From Agrococcus sp. SGAir0287 (GTDB taxonomy: Bacteria; Actinomycetota; Actinomycetes; Actinomycetales; Microbacteriaceae): a DNA stretch of 64,000 nucleotides. The notes below the pieces were generated by a model that worked only from the letters and a program-made list of their open reading frames with translations, was not told where the DNA came from and did no database searches. Shown here in pieces: positions 41,407 to 52,700 of this stretch (its first letter is position 1; each line of letters starts with the position of its first letter). A program made the translations under genes and the position numbers. The stretch spans positions 2,480,001 to 2,544,000 of the forward strand of contig NZ_CP027942.1 of the NCBI RefSeq assembly GCF_005484985.1. Reading direction: 5' to 3'.

Positions 41407-43076
41407 CAGGACTCCCGCATGGGGATGCGGATGCCGTGCTCGGCCGCGAAGGTCTCCGCCTCCTCGTAGCCGGCGTCCGCGTGGCGCAGCACGCCCATCG
41501 CCGGGTCGTTGCGCAGCACGGCCTCCAGCCGCTCCGCCGCCAGCTGCGTGCCGTCGGCGACCGTCACCTGCCCGGCGTGGATCGAGCGGCCGATGCCGAC
41601 GCCGCCGCCGTGGTGGATCGAGACCCAGCTCGCGCCCGACGCCGTCGCCGTGAGCGCGTTGAGCAGCGGCCAGTCGGCGATCGCGTCGGAGCCGTCCTTC
41701 ATCGCCTCCGTCTCGCGGTACGGGCTCGCGACCGATCCCGAGTCGAGGTGGTCGCGGCCGATGACGATCGGCGCGGACAGCTCGCCCGACGCCACCATCG
41801 CGTTGAAGCGGAGCCCCGCGAGGTGGCGCTGCTCGGCGCCGAGCCAGCAGATGCGGGCGGGCAGCCCCTGGAAGTGGATGCGCTCCCCCGCCATCTCGAT
41901 CCAGCGGCGCAGGTGCGCGTCGTCGCCGAAGAGCTCGAGGATCGCCGCGTCCGTCCTCCGGATGTCCTCCGGGTCGCCCGAGAGCGCGACCCAGCGGAAG
42001 GGACCCTTGCCGTGCGCGAAGAGCGGCCGGATGTAGGCGGGCACGAAGCCTGGGAAGGCGAACGCGCGGTCGTAGCCGCCCAGCTGCGCCTCCGCACGGA
42101 TCGAGTTGCCGTAGTCGAACACCTCGGCGCCGGCGTCCTGGAAGCCGACCATGGCCTCGACGTGGCGCGCCATCGCGGCGCGCGCCTGCGCGACGAAGGT
42201 CTCGGGGTCGCGCGTGCGCGCCGCATCCCAGTCCTCGAAGGCAACCTCGAGCGGCAGGTACGCGAGCGGGTCGTGCGCGCTCGTCTGGTCGGTCACGACG
42301 TCGATGGGGGCGCCCATCGCGAGCAGCGCCGGGAACGCCTCGGCGGCGTTGCCCAGGACGCCGATCGACAGGGCGCGGCCCTCGTCGCGCGCGCGGACCG
42401 CACGCTCGACGGCGTCCTCGACGGAGTCGGCGAGCTCGTCGAGGTAGCGGTGCTCGATGCGGCGCTGGATGCGGGACGCGTCGACCTCGACGCAGATCGC
42501 GACGCCGTCGTTCATGGTCACGGCGAGCGGCTGCGCACCGCCCATGCCGCCGAGCCCCGCCGTGAGCGTGATGGTGCCGGCGAGCGAATCGCGGCCGAGG
42601 GCGCGCGCGACGGCGCCGAACGTCTCGTACGTGCCCTGCAGGATGCCCTGCGTGCCGATGTAGATCCATGATCCGGCCGTCATCTGGCCGTACATCATCA
42701 GCCCCTCCGCCTCGAGCCTGCGGAACTCGGGCCACGTCGCCCAGTCGCCGACGAGGTTCGAGTTGGCGATGAGCACGCGCGGGGCGCGTTCGTGCGTGCG
42801 CAGCACGCCGACGGGCTTGCCCGACTGCACGAGCATCGTCTCGTCGTCCTCGAGCGTCTCGAGCGTGCGCACGATCGCGTCGTACGCCGCCCACGAGCGG
42901 GCCGCCTTGCCGGTGCCGCCGTAGACGACGAGCGCGTCGGGGTGCTCGGCGACCTCGGGGTCGAGGTTGTTCTGCAGCATCCGCAGCACGGCCTCCTGCT
43001 GCCACCCCTTCGTGTGCAGCTGCGTGCCGCGGTGCGCGCGCACGGGGCGCGGGCCGCTCGTTCCGGGACCGGTCAT
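41406..43076 (-). CDS. hutU: Urocanate hydratase
   Basis: A 556-residue urocanase that uses NAD as an electrophilic cofactor to make imidazolonepropionate. [27 protein letters not shown] (NAD binding), YGNSIRAEA and [10 protein letters not shown] (with the conserved active-site Cys region) are all present. Its start overlaps the hutH stop (ATGA). Confidence 0.97.
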   Translation of the reverse strand: MTGPGTSGPRPVRAHRGTQLHTKGWQQEAVLRMLQNNLDPEVAEHPDALVVYGGTGKAARSWAAYDAIVRTLETLEDDETMLVQSGKPVGVLRTHERAPRVLIANSNLVGDWATWPEFRRLEAEGLMMYGQMTAGSWIYIGTQGILQGTYETFGAVARALGRDSLAGTITLTAGLGGMGGAQPLAVTMNDGVAICVEVDASRIQRRIEHRYLDELADSVEDAVERAVRARDEGRALSIGVLGNAAEAFPALLAMGAPIDVVTDQTSAHDPLAYLPLEVAFEDWDAARTRDPETFVAQARAAMARHVEAMVGFQDAGAEVFDYGNSIRAEAQLGGYDRAFAFPGFVPAYIRPLFAHGKGPFRWVALSGDPEDIRRTDAAILELFGDDAHLRRWIEMAGERIHFQGLPARICWLGAEQRHLAGLRFNAMVASGELSAPIVIGRDHLDSGSVASPYRETEAMKDGSDAIADWPLLNALTATASGASWVSIHHGGGVGIGRSIHAGQVTVADGTQLAAERLEAVLRNDPAMGVLRHADAGYEEAETFAAEHGIRIPMRES

Positions 43077-44635
43077 CGGTCGCTCCTTCCGTGAGCGTCG
43101 GCGGCTGCCGGCGCGAGGTCGTGGATGCGGGCGGCCTCGAGCACGGCGCCCGAGGCGACGAGGGATCGGACGGCCGCGACGTCGGGCGCGAGGAAGCGAT
43201 CGGCGCCGGCGCCGGGCACGTGCTCGCGGATCGCCGCGATCACGGCGCCCGTGCGCTCGCCCGGTGCCGCGTCGCGCAGCTCGATGCCGCGCGCGGCCGT
43301 CATGAGCTCGATCGCGAGCACCTGCTCGAGGCCGTCGATCGCGCGACGCAGCTTCCGCGCAGCACCCCACCCCATCGACACGTGGTCCTCCTGCATGGCG
43401 CTCGAGGGGATGGAGTCGACGGATGCGGGCATCGCGAGCCGCTTGAGCTCGGAGACGATGCCCGCCTGCGTGTACTGGGCGATCATGAGGCCCGAGTCGA
43501 CGCCGGGCTCGGCGGCGAGGAACGGCGGCAGGCCGTGGCTGCGCGCGGGGTCGAGGAAGCGGTCGGTGCGGCGCTCGCTCATGGAGGCGACGTCGGCGAC
43601 GACGATCGCGAGGAAGTCGAGCACGGCCGCGACGGGCGCCCCGTGGAAGTTGCCGTTCGACACGATGCGACCGTCGAGCGTCACGACGGGGTTGTCGATG
43701 GCGGAGACGAGCTCGACCTCGGCGACGCGCGTCGCGTGGTCCGCGGTGTCGCGCGCCGTGCCGTGCACCTGCGGTGCGCAGCGCAGCGAGTAGGCGTCCT
43801 GCACGCGCGTGTCCTCGGGGCCGGCGTGGCTCGCGACGATGGGGCTGCCGGCGAGGAGCCCGCGGATGCGGGCGGCGCTCGCCGCCTGCCCGGCGTGCGG
43901 GCGCAGGGCCTGCAGGTCGGCGGCGAAGGGTGCGTCGGTGCCGAGCAGCCCCTCGACGCTCATCGCGGCAGCGAGGTCGGCGGCGTCGAGCAGGCGGGCG
44001 AGGTCGTCGAGCGCGAGGCACAGCATGCCGAGCATGCCGTCGGTGCCGTTGACGAGGGCGAGGCCCTCCTTCTCGGCGAGGACGACGGGCTCGATGCCCG
44101 CCGCCGCGAGCGCCTCGGCCGCGGGCCGCACGACGCCATCAACGCGGACGTCGCCCTCGCCCATGAGCGCGAGCGCCACGTGCGACAGCGGCGCGAGGTC
44201 GCCCGAGCAGCCGAGCGATCCGTACTCGCCGACGACGGGGTGGATGCCGGCGTCGAGCATCGCCGCGTAGGTCTCGACGACGATGGGCCGCACGCCCGTG
44301 CGCCCGGTCGCGAGCGTGCGCAGGCGCAGCAGCATGAGCGCGCGCACGACCTCGTCCTCCACCGGCGCTCCCGAGGAGGCGGCGTGGCTGCGGATGAGCG
44401 ACTGCTGCAGCCGCGTGCGATCCGCGGGCGCGATGGCCGTGGTCGCGAGCGCGCCGAAGCCCGTCGAGATGCCGTAGTGGGGGCTCGTGTCGTCGGCGAG
44501 CGCGTCGACGATGCCGCGCGTCTCGGCGACGGCCTCGAGGGCGCTCGGATGGATGCGCACGCGTGCGCCGCGCCGTGCGACGGCGACGACGTCGGCGACG
44601 GCGAGGGGCCCTGCCCCGATGACGATCTCGACCAT
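43073..44635 (-). CDS. hutH: Histidine ammonia-lyase
   Basis: A 520-residue lyase removing ammonia from histidine to give urocanate. [10 protein letters not shown] holds the catalytic Tyr54. The electrophilic MIO group would form from Cys143-Ser144-Gly145 in [12 protein letters not shown], where most family members have Ala-Ser-Gly; I believe the Cys form is known in other actinobacteria. The ATG at 44635 gives [11 protein letters not shown]; the longer frame upstream runs through the divergent promoter and is rejected. Confidence 0.96.
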   Translation of the reverse strand: MVEIVIGAGPLAVADVVAVARRGARVRIHPSALEAVAETRGIVDALADDTSPHYGISTGFGALATTAIAPADRTRLQQSLIRSHAASSGAPVEDEVVRALMLLRLRTLATGRTGVRPIVVETYAAMLDAGIHPVVGEYGSLGCSGDLAPLSHVALALMGEGDVRVDGVVRPAAEALAAAGIEPVVLAEKEGLALVNGTDGMLGMLCLALDDLARLLDAADLAAAMSVEGLLGTDAPFAADLQALRPHAGQAASAARIRGLLAGSPIVASHAGPEDTRVQDAYSLRCAPQVHGTARDTADHATRVAEVELVSAIDNPVVTLDGRIVSNGNFHGAPVAAVLDFLAIVVADVASMSERRTDRFLDPARSHGLPPFLAAEPGVDSGLMIAQYTQAGIVSELKRLAMPASVDSIPSSAMQEDHVSMGWGAARKLRRAIDGLEQVLAIELMTAARGIELRDAAPGERTGAVIAAIREHVPGAGADRFLAPDVAAVRSLVASGAVLEAARIHDLAPAAADAHGRSDR

Positions 44636-44689
44636 GCCCCCATGCAATCGACGCGCTGGCCATCGCGCAGCGGCGTGGGCGACACTGGT

Positions 44690-44705
44690 GTCCGAGATCT
44701 CGGAC
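44690..44705. promoter_or_regulatory. Palindromic operator in the hutH/iclR divergent gap
   Basis: GTCCGAGATCTCGGAC is a perfect 16-bp palindrome, ending 15 bp before the regulator start and 55 bp upstream of hutH. Its TCyG-N2-AT-N2-CrGA layout resembles the 14-bp HutR site I recall from Corynebacterium, so it is the likely operator of the adjacent IclR protein. Confidence 0.65.
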
Positions 44706-44720
44706 TGGAGGCGGATCCCG

Positions 44721-45515
44721 ATGCCCGCACCTCGCATGCCGGCCGCGCGGCACGCGCTGCAGGTGCTCGCGCTGCTCTCGGAGCACCTCGGCCCCGTGCG
44801 CGCGCAGACGATCGCGCGCGACCTCGGCATCCCGCGCTCGACGACGTACGACCTCCTCGCCGTCATGCGCGAGGAGGGATTCCTCGTGCACTACCCCGAG
44901 CTCGGCGCGTGGGGGCCGAGCGCTCGCGTCGCGCGCATCGGCTCGCGCGTCGATGCCGCGACGCGCATCGAACGGCTCGGGCAGCCGCTGCTCGACCGGC
45001 TTGTGCGCGCCTCCCCCGTGCCCGCCACCGCGCATCTCGCGGTGCTCTCGGGCGTCGACGTGCGCTACGCGGGTCGCGGGTCCGCACGCCGCTCCCCCGT
45101 GACGGTCTCGAGCGTCGGCGTGCGGCTGCCCGCCGTGCGCACCGCGACGGGACGCGCGCTGCTCGCGGCCCTCGACGACGCGCAGGTGCGCGCGCTCGTG
45201 CCGCACGACGCCGACCTCGCCGGCGGCGAGCCCGCGACGCGAGCCGCGCTCGCTCGCATGCTCGCCGACGTGCGCGCGCGCGGCTGGGCGCTCGAGCGCG
45301 GCGACGTCGACCCCTCCTACGGATCCGTGGCCGCCGCGGCGATCGACGCCGTGGGCGAGCCGGTCGCGGCGGTCGGCGTCACGGTCCGGCTCGACGACGC
45401 AGACGCCGCCGAGGCATGGTCAGCCCTGCAGTCGCTCGTCGTCGACGGCGCCGCCGAGCTCAGCGCCCGGCTCGCCGCTCGCCGCTCCCAGCCCGCAGGC
45501 GGCATCCGGGCGTAG
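44721..45515 (+). CDS. IclR-family transcriptional regulator of the hut genes
   Basis: A 264-residue IclR protein. The N-terminal winged helix (ALQVLALLSEHLGPVRAQTI, GIPRSTTYDLLAVM) is followed by the effector domain with TATGRALLAAL and RARGWALERGDVDPSYGSVA. It diverges from hutH across a palindrome and is very probably the hut regulator, sensing histidine or urocanate by analogy with HutR. The start ATG at 44721 has GGAGG about ten bases ahead, partly under the operator, which suggests autoregulation. Confidence 0.88.
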   Translation: MPAPRMPAARHALQVLALLSEHLGPVRAQTIARDLGIPRSTTYDLLAVMREEGFLVHYPELGAWGPSARVARIGSRVDAATRIERLGQPLLDRLVRASPVPATAHLAVLSGVDVRYAGRGSARRSPVTVSSVGVRLPAVRTATGRALLAALDDAQVRALVPHDADLAGGEPATRAALARMLADVRARGWALERGDVDPSYGSVAAAAIDAVGEPVAAVGVTVRLDDADAAEAWSALQSLVVDGAAELSARLAARRSQPAGGIRA

Positions 45516-45524
45516 CGTCGCACC

Positions 45525-46121
45525 ATGCGCCGCACCGCACGCGTCCCGATCGCGCTCGGCCTCGCCCTGAGCGCCATGCTCGCCGGCTGCGTCCTCACGC
45601 CGCCCCCGTCCGCGCCGCCCGCGCCGCCCGCCCCGAGCACGCCCGCGCCGACGCTGCCGACCTCGCCCTCCCCCTCGGCGGCTCCGAGCGCGAGCCCCTC
45701 CGCCGAGCCGACGGCGATCGTCGCCGACGGGTCCGGCTGCGGCCCGACCACGCTCGCCGACTTCGTCTGGCTCCACGACCCATCGACGCAGACGCCCGGC
45801 TTCATCACGCCTGCGCTGCTCGACGGCCTCTCGGCGCCGTGCGCCGTGACCCAGCCGATCCCGCTCGAGGACTACGACTACACGACGCAGTCCATCGCCT
45901 TCGTCGACGGCGGAGCCGCCTCGGCGACGACGATCGCCGAGCGCCTCGTGGCGTCCGGATGGGTGCAGGACGACCTCGCGCCGTCGTTCTACGACGCCCC
46001 GGACGGGAGCGCCGTGTCGGTGCAGGCGCTCGACGCGTGGATCGAGATCCACGGCGAGGACCTCGCCCACGAGTACGCGGAGCCGGCGCGCTGGGCCATC
46101 GTGCAGTGGTACCAGGCCTGA
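45525..46121 (+). CDS. Putative lipoprotein, unknown function
   Basis: A 198-residue protein with a lipoprotein signal (LALSAMLAGC, Cys at about 22). A Pro/Ser/Ala spacer of ~45 residues follows, then a small domain with GCGPTTLADFVWL, DYDYTTQSIAFVDGG and a Trp-rich end. No family recognised. It begins 9 bases after the IclR stop and may be cotranscribed with it. Confidence 0.75.
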   Translation: MRRTARVPIALGLALSAMLAGCVLTPPPSAPPAPPAPSTPAPTLPTSPSPSAAPSASPSAEPTAIVADGSGCGPTTLADFVWLHDPSTQTPGFITPALLDGLSAPCAVTQPIPLEDYDYTTQSIAFVDGGAASATTIAERLVASGWVQDDLAPSFYDAPDGSAVSVQALDAWIEIHGEDLAHEYAEPARWAIVQWYQA

Positions 46122-46135
46122 GCCGCGAGGCTCAG
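46118..46135. terminator. Small convergent hairpin
   Basis: CTGAGCC-GCGA-GGCTCAG overlaps the two convergent stop codons; a short possible bidirectional terminator. Confidence 0.4.
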
Positions 46136-46593
46136 AGGGCGCATGTCAGGAAGACGCTGCACGGGTCGAGCACGTACGAGCCGAACGGCGCGCACTCCTC
46201 GAACCCGCTGCGCAGGTAGAGCGCACGCGCCGGCGCGAAGTACGGCTCGGCGCCGGTCTCGAGGCTCACGCGCGTCGCACCCGAGGCCGACGCCTGGGCG
46301 AGCGCGTGCTCGAGCAGCGCCCGGCCGAGCCCCGTGCCGCGCGCGGCGCTCGCGACGCGCATCGACTTCAGCTCGACGTGGCCGGGCTCGAGCGGCGCGA
46401 GCGCGATGGTGCCGAGCACGCCGCCGCCGTCGTCGCGCAGCACCCAGAGGCGCATGCCCGGCGCGCGGAGCGCGTCGACGTCGAGCGCATGCACCGACTC
46501 CGGCGGCGACACGCTGCGCATGTCGGCGAGGTGCTCGCCCAGGAAGGCGGCGACGTCGTCGGCGATGGAGGCGGCGATGGCGATGGCGGGCAC
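46132..46593 (-). CDS. GNAT-family N-acetyltransferase
   Basis: A 153-residue acetyltransferase with the CoA loop [16 protein letters not shown] and the late motif RALYLRSGFEECAPFG. The pattern (LELKSMRV-type motif here VELKSMRV) is that of the YjdJ/YitI-like small GNATs. Substrate unknown. It is the last of the small accessory genes on this strand. Confidence 0.85.
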   Translation of the reverse strand: MPAIAIAASIADDVAAFLGEHLADMRSVSPPESVHALDVDALRAPGMRLWVLRDDGGGVLGTIALAPLEPGHVELKSMRVASAARGTGLGRALLEHALAQASASGATRVSLETGAEPYFAPARALYLRSGFEECAPFGSYVLDPCSVFLTCAL

Positions 46594-46653
46594 GGATGCG
46601 ACGCTACCGACGACGCGTGACGGTCGTGTGACGGCCGGCAGGCGAGGGCGCGC

Positions 46654-47217
46654 TCAGCCCGCGAGCACCTCGGCGAGCGTCGGTGCGTCGAGGTCCTTCT
46701 GGCTGATGATCGAGCGGTCCTCGCGGTCGGGCTCGATGGGCCAGAGGATGCCGAGCTCGGGGTCGAGGGGCGTGATCGCGACGCCGGCCATGCCGGGCAC
46801 CCACTCGCTCGTGAAGCAGTAGACGTACTGCGTCGGGGTGTCGCCGGTGGACTGGAAGCCGTTGCAGACCCCCTCGGGAACGAGGATCTGCGTGCCGGGC
46901 TGCAGGTCGGTCTGGAACACGGCGCCGCGCGTGGGCGAGTCGGGCCGCGTGTCCACCCATGCGCCGTAGGCGGTGCCGTGGGCGATGGCGATGAGCTTCA
47001 CCATCGACTCGCCGTGCATGCCGCGCATGCCGCCGGGCTTCGTCTCGGTGACGTTGACCTGCTGGAAGGCGGGCAGTGCGTATCCGGCGTCGGCGAACGC
47101 CGACGCCCGGAAGAACTCGCGCACGGTGCCGCGGTCGTCGGTGATCTGCTTCATCCTGATGAGGGCGAGGCCCTCGATCGTCGTCGTCTGCAGCTCGAAG
47201 TCGATGATGTCCACCAC
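46654..47217 (-). CDS. RmlC-like dTDP-sugar 3,5-epimerase
   Basis: A 187-residue cupin epimerase. DDRGTVREFFRASAF, the catalytic-type His in GMRGMHGES, VPEGVCNGFQ and YVYCFTSEWVPG match the RmlC/NovW group that epimerises dTDP-4-keto sugars. No other deoxysugar genes are near, so its pathway is unclear. Start is one of two adjacent GTGs (47217 or 47214). Confidence 0.8.
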   Translation of the reverse strand: MVDIIDFELQTTTIEGLALIRMKQITDDRGTVREFFRASAFADAGYALPAFQQVNVTETKPGGMRGMHGESMVKLIAIAHGTAYGAWVDTRPDSPTRGAVFQTDLQPGTQILVPEGVCNGFQSTGDTPTQYVYCFTSEWVPGMAGVAITPLDPELGILWPIEPDREDRSIISQKDLDAPTLAEVLAG

Positions 47218-47276
47218 GGTGGACGAGCCTACCCGCCCGCCGACGCCGAGCCGACGCGGTCCGCTACCGTCGGGCC

Positions 47277-47963
47277 ATGGCACCGGCACACCTGCGTCGA
47301 GCGACGCCGAGCCGCTCGCGGTGCCGCATCCATGCTGCCGCGCTCGCTGTCGTCGGCGCGGGCCTCGTCGCCTGCTCGCAGACGCCGAGCACCACCGCGC
47401 CTGGGGCGTCCGAGGGTGCGACCGACGTCGTGCGCATGGCGGTCGTCGGCGACTCCATCACCGACGCCGACAGCCCCGACCTCGCCTCGGGCGCGCTCGG
47501 GGCGCAGTCGTGGGTGTCCTACGCCGTGGGCGACGGCGTCGCGTTCGCGGGTGGATGGGCGCAGTGGGGTGCGCGCACGGCGCAGATGGCCGACGGCGTC
47601 GCCGGACCGCTCGACGCCGACGTGCTCGTGATCCTCGCCGGCACGAACGATGCATACTCCGACGACCTCGCAGCGGACGTCGGCGCGCAGCTCGAGCGGA
47701 TCGTCGATCGCGCCGACGTCGAGGCGGTCGTCGTCTCGTCCATCCCGCCCATCGACGCGGCACCCGATCGCGCCACGGCCGTCAACGCGTTCCTCGAGCC
47801 CTTCGTCGCCGAGCACGGCTGGACGTGGGTGGACGCCTCGGCCGGCCTGCGCGACGGCGAGGGATTCGCGCCGACGATGAGCGACGACGGCGTGCACCCC
47901 ACCGCGGACGGAGCCCGCATCCTCGGCCACGCGATCCGCGAGGCCGTCCTCGCCGCCGACTGA
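47277..47963 (+). CDS. SGNH/GDSL hydrolase lipoprotein
   Basis: A 228-residue exported esterase-like protein. The signal ends in a lipobox-like LVAC (Cys about 36). Block I is VVGDSITD, block III VILAGTNDAYS, block V DDGVHPTADG, giving the Ser, Asn and Asp-His residues of the SGNH fold. Substrate unknown; cell-surface lipids or acetylated glycans are possible. Diverges from the epimerase gene. Confidence 0.85.
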   Translation: MAPAHLRRATPSRSRCRIHAAALAVVGAGLVACSQTPSTTAPGASEGATDVVRMAVVGDSITDADSPDLASGALGAQSWVSYAVGDGVAFAGGWAQWGARTAQMADGVAGPLDADVLVILAGTNDAYSDDLAADVGAQLERIVDRADVEAVVVSSIPPIDAAPDRATAVNAFLEPFVAEHGWTWVDASAGLRDGEGFAPTMSDDGVHPTADGARILGHAIREAVLAAD

Positions 47964-47979
47964 GATCCCGGAACGACGA

Positions 47980-48012
47980 AGCAGGGGGCCCGCGAGACGC
48001 GGACCCCCTGCT
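47980..48012. terminator. Bidirectional terminator tuf / SGNH hydrolase
   Basis: A stem of AGCAGGGGG with CCCCCTGCT plus an inner CCGCG-AGA-CGCGG stem, placed between the converging SGNH and tuf genes. Confidence 0.85.
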
Positions 48013-48027
48013 GACGCAGTCGAATGA

Positions 48028-49221
<1,194 letters not shown>

Positions 49222-49299
49222 TGTGTCCTCCTAGGACGTCTTTCAGGTTGCTCCGCGCGCGCGGCGACGAAGCGGGTCTTGGGGTATGCAGTTATGGTA

Positions 49300-49330
49300 G
49301 CCGGGCTCGGCCGTCATGGCCGAACCCGGC
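49300..49330 (-). terminator. Intercistronic hairpin fusA/tuf
   Basis: GCCGGGTTCGGCC and GGCCGAGCCCGGC on the minus strand pair over 13 bp (one G-U) with a 5-base loop, just after the fusA stop. Probably a partial terminator that sets the fusA/tuf ratio. Confidence 0.55.
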
Positions 49331-49335
49331 CGGGC

Positions 49336-51450
49336 TCACTCGCCCTTGGCCTTCTGGACGATCTCGTCCGAGACGGCCTTGGGGACCTCGGCGTAGCTCG
49401 AGAACTCCATCGAGAAGACGGCGCGACCCGAGGTCTTCGAACGCAGGTCGCCGACGTAGCCGAACATCTCCGACAGCGGCACCTGCGCCTTGACGACCTT
49501 GACGCCTGCGGCGTCCTCCATCGACTGGATCTGGCCGCGGCGCGAGTTCAGGTCGCCGATGACGTCGCCCATGTACTCCTCGGGCGTGCGGACCTCGACG
49601 GCCATGAGCGGCTCGAGCAGCACGGGCTGCGCCTTGCGGGCCGCCTCCTTGTACGCCATCGAGCCGGCGATCTTGAACGCCATCTCCGACGAGTCGACGT
49701 CGTGCGCCGCACCGTCGAGGAGGGTCGCCTTCACGCCCACCGTCGGGAAGCCGGCGAGCACGCCGACCTGCATGGCGTCCTGGATGCCCGCGTCCACCGA
49801 GGGGATGTACTCGCGGGGCACGCGACCACCGGTGACGGCGTTCTCGAACTCGTACGTCGTCTCTGCCGTGACCTCGATGGGCTCGAGCTTGATCTGCACC
49901 TTGGCGAACTGGCCGGAGCCACCCGTCTGCTTCTTGTGCGTGTAGTCGAACTTGTCGATCGTGCCGCGCAGCGTCTCGCGGTACGCGACCTGCGGCTTGC
50001 CGATGTTCGCCTCGACCTTGAACTCGCGCTTCATGCGGTCCACGAGGATGTCGAGGTGCAGCTCGCCCATGCCCTTGATGACCGTCTGGCCCGTCTCCGG
50101 GTTCAGCTCGGTCTGGAAGGTCGGGTCCTCCTCGGCCAGCTTCTGGATGGCCGTGCCGAGCTTCTCCTGGTCGGCCTTCGTCTTGGGCTCGATCGCGACC
50201 TCGATGACCGGGGCCGGGAACGTCATCGACTCGAGGACGACCTGGTGCTGCGCGTCGGAGAGCGTGTCGCCCGTCGTCGTGTCCTTGAGGCCGATGACCG
50301 CGTAGATGTGGCCGGCCGTGACCGAGTCGACGGGGATCTCCTTGTTGGCGTGCATCTGGAAGATCTTGCCGATGCGCTCCTTCTTGCCCTTGGTCGAGTT
50401 GATGACCTGCGCGCCCTGGTCGAGGTGACCCGAGTAGACGCGGATGTAGGTCAGGCGACCGAAGAAGGGGTGCACGGCGATCTTCGACACGAGCGCCGCG
50501 AAGGGCTCGGACGCGTCGGCGTGACGCTCGATGACGACCTCGGGGTCCTTGACGTCGTGGCCCTGCACCGGCGGCACGTCGAGCGGCGACGGCAGGTAGG
50601 CGACGACGGCGTCGAGCATGGGCTGCACGCCGCGGTTCTTGAACGCGGAGCCGCAGAGGACCGGGTAGGCGTCGCCGGCGATCGTGAGCTTGCGGATGCC
50701 GGCCTGGAGCTCCTCGATCGAGAGCTCCTCGCCCTCGAAGAACTTCTCCATGAGCGCGTCGTCCGCCTCGGCCACGGCCTCGACGAGCGTCGCGCGGTAC
50801 TCCTCGGCCTTCGCCTGGAGGTCGGCCGGGATCTCCTCGATCTCGTACTTCGCACCCATGGTCACGTCGCCCTTGGCGTCGCCGGGCCACACGAAGGCCT
50901 TCATGGAGAGCAGGTCGACGACGCCGACGAAGTCGGACTCCGAGCCGATGGGGAGCTGGAGCACGAGCGGGCGCGCGCCGAGGCGCGACACGATCGTGTC
51001 GACCGTGAAGTAGAAGTCGGCGCCGAGCTTGTCCATCTTGTTGACGAAGCAGATGCGCGGGACGTTGTACTTGTCGGCCTGACGCCACACGGTCTCGGAC
51101 TGGGGCTCGACGCCCTCCTTGCCGTCGAACACGGCGACGGCGCCGTCGAGGATGCGCAGGCTGCGCTCGACCTCGACGGTGAAGTCGACGTGACCGGGGG
51201 TGTCGATGATGTTGATCTGGGTGCCGTTCCAGAAGCAGGTCACGGCGGCCGACGTGATCGTGATGCCGCGCTCCTTCTCCTGCTCCATCCAGTCGGTCGT
51301 CGAGGCGCCGTCGTGCGTCTCGCCGATCTTGTGGTTGACGCCCGTGTAGAAGAGCACGCGCTCGGTGGTCGTCGTCTTGCCGGCATCGATGTGCGCCATG
51401 ATGCCGATGTTGCGGACCTTCGTGAGGTCCGTCAGCACGTCTTGTGCCAC
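49336..51450 (-). CDS. fusA: Elongation factor G
   Basis: A 704-residue [23 protein letters not shown] (P-loop), [30 protein letters not shown], and domain IV tip residues in [10 protein letters not shown] and [15 protein letters not shown]. Catalyses translocation. Full length. Confidence 0.98.
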   Translation of the reverse strand: MAQDVLTDLTKVRNIGIMAHIDAGKTTTTERVLFYTGVNHKIGETHDGASTTDWMEQEKERGITITSAAVTCFWNGTQINIIDTPGHVDFTVEVERSLRILDGAVAVFDGKEGVEPQSETVWRQADKYNVPRICFVNKMDKLGADFYFTVDTIVSRLGARPLVLQLPIGSESDFVGVVDLLSMKAFVWPGDAKGDVTMGAKYEIEEIPADLQAKAEEYRATLVEAVAEADDALMEKFFEGEELSIEELQAGIRKLTIAGDAYPVLCGSAFKNRGVQPMLDAVVAYLPSPLDVPPVQGHDVKDPEVVIERHADASEPFAALVSKIAVHPFFGRLTYIRVYSGHLDQGAQVINSTKGKKERIGKIFQMHANKEIPVDSVTAGHIYAVIGLKDTTTGDTLSDAQHQVVLESMTFPAPVIEVAIEPKTKADQEKLGTAIQKLAEEDPTFQTELNPETGQTVIKGMGELHLDILVDRMKREFKVEANIGKPQVAYRETLRGTIDKFDYTHKKQTGGSGQFAKVQIKLEPIEVTAETTYEFENAVTGGRVPREYIPSVDAGIQDAMQVGVLAGFPTVGVKATLLDGAAHDVDSSEMAFKIAGSMAYKEAARKAQPVLLEPLMAVEVRTPEEYMGDVIGDLNSRRGQIQSMEDAAGVKVVKAQVPLSEMFGYVGDLRSKTSGRAVFSMEFSSYAEVPKAVSDEIVQKAKGE

Positions 51451-51483
51451 AGGGTTTCCTTACTGGAGTGGATTGGCAGGTGG

Positions 51484-51518
51484 GGCCGCGAGGCGTCCGG
51501 TCGGGACGCCTCGCGGCC
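51484..51518 (-). terminator. Intercistronic hairpin rpsG/fusA
   Basis: Perfect 15-bp stem GGCCGCGAGGCGTCC with its complement and a 5-base loop, in the 73-bp gap between rpsG and fusA. Confidence 0.5.
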
Positions 51519-51523
51519 GGGGT

Positions 51524-51994
51524 TCACCAGCGGTAGTGAGCGAAGGCCTTGTTCGACTCGGCCATCTTGTGCGTGTCCTCGCGACGCTTCACGGCAGCGC
51601 CGAGGCTGTTCGACGCGTCGAGGATCTCGTTCATCAGGCGCTCGGTCATCGTCTTCTCGCGACGAGCCTTGGCGTACGAGACGAGCCAGCGCAGCGCGAG
51701 CGTGTTCGCGCGGTGCGGCTTGACCTCGACGGGCACCTGGTAGGTCGAGCCGCCCACGCGGCGCGACTTGACCTCGAGGGTCGGGCGGATGTTGTCGAGC
51801 GCCTTCTTCAGCACCGCGACGGGCTCCTGGCCCGACTTCTCGCCGACGCCGGCGAGCGCGCCGTAGACGATGCGCTCGGCCAGGCCCTTCTTGCCGTCGA
51901 GGAGGATCTTGTTCACGAGCTGCGAGACGATCGGTGCGCCGTAGACCGGGTCTGCGACGACAGGACGCTTCGGAGCGGGTCCCTTGCGAGGCAT
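51524..51994 (-). CDS. rpsG: 30S ribosomal protein S7
   Basis: A 156-residue S7: [39 protein letters not shown] and [20 protein letters not shown]. Five bases after rpsL. Confidence 0.98.
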   Translation of the reverse strand: MPRKGPAPKRPVVADPVYGAPIVSQLVNKILLDGKKGLAERIVYGALAGVGEKSGQEPVAVLKKALDNIRPTLEVKSRRVGGSTYQVPVEVKPHRANTLALRWLVSYAKARREKTMTERLMNEILDASNSLGAAVKRREDTHKMAESNKAFAHYRW

Positions 51995-51999
51995 GGTGC

Positions 52000-52368
52000 T
52001 CAGCCCTTCTTCGCGCCGTAGCGGCTGCGAGCCTGCTTGCGGTTCTTGACGGCCTGCGTGTCGAGCGCGCCGCGCACGATCTTGTAGCGCACGCCAGGGA
52101 GGTCCTTCACACGACCGCCGCGGACGAGCACCATCGAGTGCTCCTGCAGGTTGTGGCCCTCGCCGGGGATGTAGGCCGTGACCTCGGTGCCGTTGGAGAG
52201 CTTGACGCGGGCGACCTTGCGGAGCGCCGAGTTCGGCTTCTTGGGCGTGGTCGTGTAGACGCGAGTGCAGACGCCTCGCTGCTGCGGGTTGGCCTTGAGC
52301 GCGGGCGCCTTGGTCTTGACGACCTTCGGCGTCCGGCCCTTGCGGACCAGCTGCTGGATGGTGGGCAC
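52000..52368 (-). CDS. rpsL: 30S ribosomal protein S12
   Basis: A 122-residue S12: [34 protein letters not shown] (with Lys of the streptomycin site, wild type) and [20 protein letters not shown]. The start is a GTG at 52368 with AAGGAAG ahead of it. First gene of the str operon. Confidence 0.98.
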   Translation of the reverse strand: MPTIQQLVRKGRTPKVVKTKAPALKANPQQRGVCTRVYTTTPKKPNSALRKVARVKLSNGTEVTAYIPGEGHNLQEHSMVLVRGGRVKDLPGVRYKIVRGALDTQAVKNRKQARSRYGAKKG

Positions 52369-52700
52369 GGATGCTTCCTTCTGCTGCACGGTGACAGCAT
52401 CGATGTGATCTGCCGGCCTCCAGCCGGCGCCATCGGTGATCCAGCGCGCGAGTCTCCTCGCGGGGAGCTGGATATGCCGTGGGGGCTCGGACGGGTGTCC
52501 GATCGCCCAAGGTGGAGCTCGTCGCATCCCGCGCATGACGCAGGGCGCGCGTGAGCGCACACCTCGTAGAGCATACGGCCGCGCTCGCGGGCGGGTCAAG
52601 GTCGCGCCGCTCGCCCTGGGCGATCGCCGCATCCACCGGCCGTCCAGGCTGCGGCCCGCGCGTGCACCTAGGCTCTGCCCGTCCCCCTGAGAGGAGCACC
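52369..52700. other. Divergent intergenic region rpsL / lipoprotein
   Basis: 332 bp without a gene. It contains the rpsL promoter and a ~195-nt rpsL leader on the minus strand, and the GAGGAG ribosome site of the lipoprotein at its right end. No other structure recognised. Confidence 0.65.
52570..52599 (-). promoter_or_regulatory. rpsL (str operon) promoter
   Basis: Minus strand: TTGACC (52594-52599), 18-nt spacer, TATGCT (52570-52575), a near-consensus housekeeping promoter. Confidence 0.75.
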
